The position numbers and the translations under genes are program-made. From a virus, in IMG/VR virus record IMGVR_UViG_3300020172_000783, positions 1-24,146 of that record: a DNA stretch of 24,146 nucleotides, one strand, 5' to 3'. Below the pieces are notes generated by a model. The model saw only the letters and a list, made by a program, of their open reading frames with translations, did not search any database and had not been told where the DNA came from. Shown in pieces: positions 21,849 through 24,146 of the stretch (within the stretch, counting starts at the first letter, position 1; each line of letters opens with the position of its first letter).

Positions 21849-23246
21849 ATGGCCGGCCGCATTCTATTAAAAAAGTTTGGGATAGTTAATTCTAATACAG
21901 TTGAAACTCCTGTTCGACTTTATCCGTATTTCGTTGGAGCCTACAGCGCATTTACAAATCAATACGGGGTATGGAATACCTCAACTGCAACCGGAACAAA
22001 ACTAACCGCTACTAGAAAATTTACCGCCCCAACTACAGGCACCTATAAAATAAGAGCCACGGTTGACAATAGTGGCTCTGTTTATATTGATGGTAATAAA
22101 ATAGCAGGAACTCCGCAAAATTATAATGCTACACCAACTGCAGTATCTGTCACGTTAACAGCCGGTGAGCATATTCTTAGATTTGAAGTTATAAATACCG
22201 GAGGTCCGGGATGTCTTGCTTGCACTATTTCGGACTCAACCGACACACAAGTATTATGGGACACAAGAACCTATGCAGTGGTGTATAACATTACCTCGTC
22301 TGTTTATGTAATGACTCCCACATTTGCCGGAACTATTACTGCACATATTTGGGGCGGTGGTGGTGGTGGCGGGAGTGCTGATTATGGTGTGGGCGGAAGT
22401 GGTAGCCCAGGATTATACAAGACATTAACCTTTAATTTTAACAAAGGCGATACCATTGAAGTTGCCATTGGATCTGGTGGTAGCGAAGGAATTAGCGGTA
22501 GACCACAGATAGGTGGTGCAGGTGGTCCGGGAAGAATAAACGTAGACGGATCAAGTTCTCACTCGTTTAACGGTGGTACAGGTGGAGATGGACCTGTGTC
22601 CGGAGCAGGTGGTGGCGGTGGTGGTGCTACTACTATTTTAGTTAATAATCAATTGGTGCTGGCCGCTGGTGGAGGTGGTGGTGGCGGGGGTGCCGGAAGT
22701 AAAGGAAATAGTCAAAATGGTAAATCTGCTTCTATAAATTTTAACGCAATAGGGTCAACATCAAGCGATTACCGTGGACAAAATGGACAGACAAGAGCCA
22801 CTGACGGCGGCACCGGGGGTGGCGGTGGTGGTGGTTATCCGGGTGGTCTTGGTGGTAAATCAAACTCCGGAGATTCAGGAGCCGAGCCCGGGCAAACTGG
22901 CGGTAATTATCCGTCTAGTTCGGCTGCTAGAGGGGAAGGTAGTACATACTACGAAAGCTCATATGGTGCTGCAGGGTCTCCGTCGGCTCCGGGACAAGAC
23001 GGATATGCAGTATTGGAAATATTACCAGCTGTGCAATATGCAGCGGCTAGTGCAGTCAAAGTGGCCGGGGATTGGCGCCAGATCGCTAAAGGATACGTAA
23101 AAGTCAGCGGTACCTGGCGTCAAATTATCACAGCCTACGTAAAGAAAAATGGAACGTGGCGCCCAATTGTTAGCGCCGGTGCTCAGGACAGTGTTACAGA
23201 AACAGCATCAATTACAAATTATGGTCAAGTACAACGATCATACTGA
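21849..23246 (+). CDS. Glycine-rich adhesin-like tail protein, probable receptor-binding tip
   Basis: The 465-residue product starts five bases after the previous stop, without a clear ribosome binding site. Residues about 26-142 form a beta domain (FTAPTTGTYKIRATVDNSGS, VYIDGNKI, VTLTAGEHILRFEVINTGGP) that resembles PA14- or galactose-binding-like domains. From Trp168 to about 375 the chain is extremely Gly-rich, with runs of six to nine Gly at 169-176 and near 253-259, 274-281 and 323-330. These are interleaved with strands such as GLYKTLTFNFNKGDTIEVAI and TTILVNNQLVLAAGG. T-even gp38-type adhesins also use polyglycine helices with variable loops, though no direct homology is claimed. Residues 403-444 are three 14-residue repeats of VKVxGxWRxI. 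Position among fibre genes and composition suggest a host-binding role; the receptor is unknown. Confidence 0.75.
   Translation: MAGRILLKKFGIVNSNTVETPVRLYPYFVGAYSAFTNQYGVWNTSTATGTKLTATRKFTAPTTGTYKIRATVDNSGSVYIDGNKIAGTPQNYNATPTAVSVTLTAGEHILRFEVINTGGPGCLACTISDSTDTQVLWDTRTYAVVYNITSSVYVMTPTFAGTITAHIWGGGGGGGSADYGVGGSGSPGLYKTLTFNFNKGDTIEVAIGSGGSEGISGRPQIGGAGGPGRINVDGSSSHSFNGGTGGDGPVSGAGGGGGGATTILVNNQLVLAAGGGGGGGGAGSKGNSQNGKSASINFNAIGSTSSDYRGQNGQTRATDGGTGGGGGGGYPGGLGGKSNSGDSGAEPGQTGGNYPSSSAARGEGSTYYESSYGAAGSPSAPGQDGYAVLEILPAVQYAAASAVKVAGDWRQIAKGYVKVSGTWRQIITAYVKKNGTWRPIVSAGAQDSVTETASITNYGQVQRSY
22351..22373 (+). repeat. GGT/GGC simple-sequence tract 1
   Basis: A run of GGC and GGT codons directly after Trp168 encodes eight consecutive Gly residues in the adhesin-like protein. 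Triplet tracts like this can change length in frame by slippage. Confidence 0.85.
22608..22691 (+). repeat. GGT/GGC simple-sequence tracts 2 and 3
   Basis: Two glycine-codon runs (22608-22625 and 22667-22691) flank a single predicted strand (TTILVNNQLVLAAG). Together with tracts 1 and 4 they make this the most repetitive DNA in the window. Confidence 0.8.
22815..22835 (+). repeat. GGT/GGC simple-sequence tract 4
   Basis: The run encodes seven to eight Gly residues around residue 323-330 of the adhesin-like protein. It is followed by YPGGLGGK and a Ser/Gly-rich segment. Confidence 0.8.
23055..23180 (+). repeat. Three tandem 14-residue VKVxGxWRxI repeats
   Basis: Residues 403-416 (VKVAGDWRQIAKGY), 417-430 (VKVSGTWRQIITAY) and 431-444 (VKKNGTWRPIVSAG) are aligned repeats at the C-terminus of the adhesin-like protein. 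Similar tandem Trp motifs end many phage fibre-tip proteins. Confidence 0.85.
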
Positions 23247-23256
23247 TCATACAGTT

Positions 23257-23283
23257 AAAACAGCATAATTTAAAACAGCATAA
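23257..23283 (+). repeat. Tandem AAAACAGCATAA direct repeat in the fibre intergenic gap
   Basis: Twelve bases occur twice with a 15-base period (23257-23268 and 23272-23283). The second copy runs into the CATAAATA box; the first ends in CATAATT and so is one step short of the same box. Confidence 0.8.
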
Positions 23284-23286
23284 ATA
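23279..23286 (+). promoter_or_regulatory. Late-promoter-like box CATAAATA upstream of the second fibre gene
   Basis: The box is identical to the one upstream of gp6 and is similarly spaced from its gene (24 bases to ATG 23310). It lies in a 63-base non-coding gap, the longest in the window, where an internal promoter would be expected. Confidence 0.6.
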
Positions 23287-23293
23287 ACTAAAG

Positions 23294-23300
23294 TTGGAGA
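23294..23300 (+). promoter_or_regulatory. Ribosome binding site of the second fibre gene
   Basis: TTGGAGA ends nine bases before ATG 23310 and is one of the better Shine-Dalgarno matches here. It fixes the start of the partial fibre gene. Confidence 0.65.
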
Positions 23301-23309
23301 ATACAAAAA

Positions 23310-24146
23310 ATGGCTTATAATATTAATCTGTCAAATGGTACGGCGCTGATAACAGGCGGACTTCCAGATGGTACAATTGACACTACTAACTCTAGTTTAA
23401 CGCTAGTTGGTAAAAACTATCCCGGATACGGCACTTTTTTAAATCAAAATATGGTCCAGTTGATGGAAAATTTTGCTAAATCAAGCGCACCTGCTGCTCC
23501 GTTACCCGGACAAATATGGTGGGATACTGGTGAAAAACGTCTAAAAATTAACATTTCTACTGCTAAAGGTGCCGCTAATGCAAGCTGGAGAACATTTGCA
23601 ACAATGACTCAATCGGCGAGTTTTACAGGAACTCCGGTTATTGGAGAACAATGGTGGGACACTGTTAACACTCAGCTGAAAGTGTGGAATGGTACAACCT
23701 GGAGCGTAGTCGGTCCTGCAGCTACAGCAGCCACTGGTAACACCGGAGCGATTCCGGATACTATTGTAGCCACATCACCATCAGCTACTTATGTGGTGTT
23801 GAAGTTTTATATTGATAATACCTTAGTGGGGATTTGGAGTAAAGAATCAAGTTTCCAGACAGCAGTTACCGGTTTTGCTGTTATTAATCGTGGACTAAAT
23901 CTAAATAACAGTATTTCCCAGGCTTTCTATGGTAACGCTGACGTTGCACTAAACCTTTTTGCTGGTAATGCGGCTGTATCAGCTGCAAGTTTTGTACGTA
24001 ATGATGCATCAGGATCAGCCAGTAGAACAATCACTGGCGCAGTTACAATTCTTGATAACGGTGGTATTACTTTTGGAGTTGCTAGTGATTTTGTTGGATC
24101 TGTATCTAGTGGCGACGTAACTCTCAAGAACTCAACTAATAACAAA
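23310..24146 (+). CDS. Second tail-fibre protein, 3'-partial
   Basis: The frame is open from ATG 23310 to the window edge (279 codons, no stop). Residues 1-60 (MAYNINLSNGTALITGG, TNSSLTLVGKNYPGYGTFLN, QNMVQLMENFAKSSAPAAP) align with the N-terminus of the fibre gene at 20710, so both probably dock at equivalent sites. Two GQxWWDT units follow (GQIWWDTGEKRLKI and GEQWWDTVNTQLKVWNGTTW), where the paralogue has one. The remainder is Ala/Ser/Asn-rich beta-type sequence (YFVLKFYIDN-like, FYGNADVALNLFAGNAAVSA, GAVTILDNGGITFG), typical of fibre shafts and tips. It is preceded by its own ribosome binding site and a late-promoter-like box. The C-terminal receptor-binding end is outside the window. Confidence 0.8.
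   Translation, partial: MAYNINLSNGTALITGGLPDGTIDTTNSSLTLVGKNYPGYGTFLNQNMVQLMENFAKSSAPAAPLPGQIWWDTGEKRLKINISTAKGAANASWRTFATMTQSASFTGTPVIGEQWWDTVNTQLKVWNGTTWSVVGPAATAATGNTGAIPDTIVATSPSATYVVLKFYIDNTLVGIWSKESSFQTAVTGFAVINRGLNLNNSISQAFYGNADVALNLFAGNAAVSAASFVRNDASGSASRTITGAVTILDNGGITFGVASDFVGSVSSGDVTLKNSTNNK

Noticed and set aside
22351-22835. Gly-rich region as a CRISPR array or non-coding repeat
   Set aside because: The repeats are irregular, in frame, and form part of a continuous coding sequence.
23236-23248. Small inverted repeat GATCA-TAC-TGATC as a terminator
   Set aside because: The stem has only five base pairs with a three-base loop, is AT-rich, overlaps the stop codon, and is not followed by a T-run.

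Overview
The window is AT-rich and carries nine genes on the + strand with almost no space between them. It reads as the baseplate and tail-fibre module of a large contractile-tailed bacteriophage of the T4-like supergroup. The anchors are a gp5-type central-spike protein (C-terminal part), a gp25 wedge protein and a gp6 wedge protein. Two CATAAATA boxes in the only real intergenic gaps resemble T4-like late promoters. The large modular virion proteins remind me of T4-like phages from marine or freshwater samples. The host cannot be read from this window, and there are no tRNAs, integrase, insertion sequences or host-like genes.

Layout: (1) 2-1174, gp5-like spike, 5' end outside the window. 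(2) 1182-2381, a low-complexity protein with what looks like a split muramidase/transglycosylase-like domain. (3) 2399-2776, gp25. (4) 2824-6282, an enlarged gp6. (5) 6295-20007, one uninterrupted gene for a 4570-residue virion protein. (6) 20004-20705, a small conserved virion protein with an ATGA start/stop overlap. (7) 20710-21843, a tail-fibre protein with an Ala/Asn/Val-rich shaft. (8) 21849-23246, a glycine-rich adhesin-like protein. (9) 23310 to the window end, a second fibre protein, paralogous to (7) at its N-terminus and cut by the window.

How they fit together: spike, muralytic protein, gp25 and gp6 form the puncturing centre and inner wedge of the baseplate. The giant protein sits where T4 keeps gene 7 and the following wedge genes. 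It probably replaces some of them by one very long chain combining conserved structural blocks with exchangeable surface domains. The downstream genes look like fibres and a receptor-binding tip.

The main discovery candidate is the giant protein. Residues about 2349-3161 contain seven FG-GAP-type repeats, the number expected for one closed seven-bladed beta-propeller. Unrelated small tail domains appear to be inserted between the blades. The chain also carries an ungapped duplicated module of about 81 residues, a cupredoxin-like domain and chitin-binding-like motifs. All domain calls are by eye from the translated sequence; no search was run.
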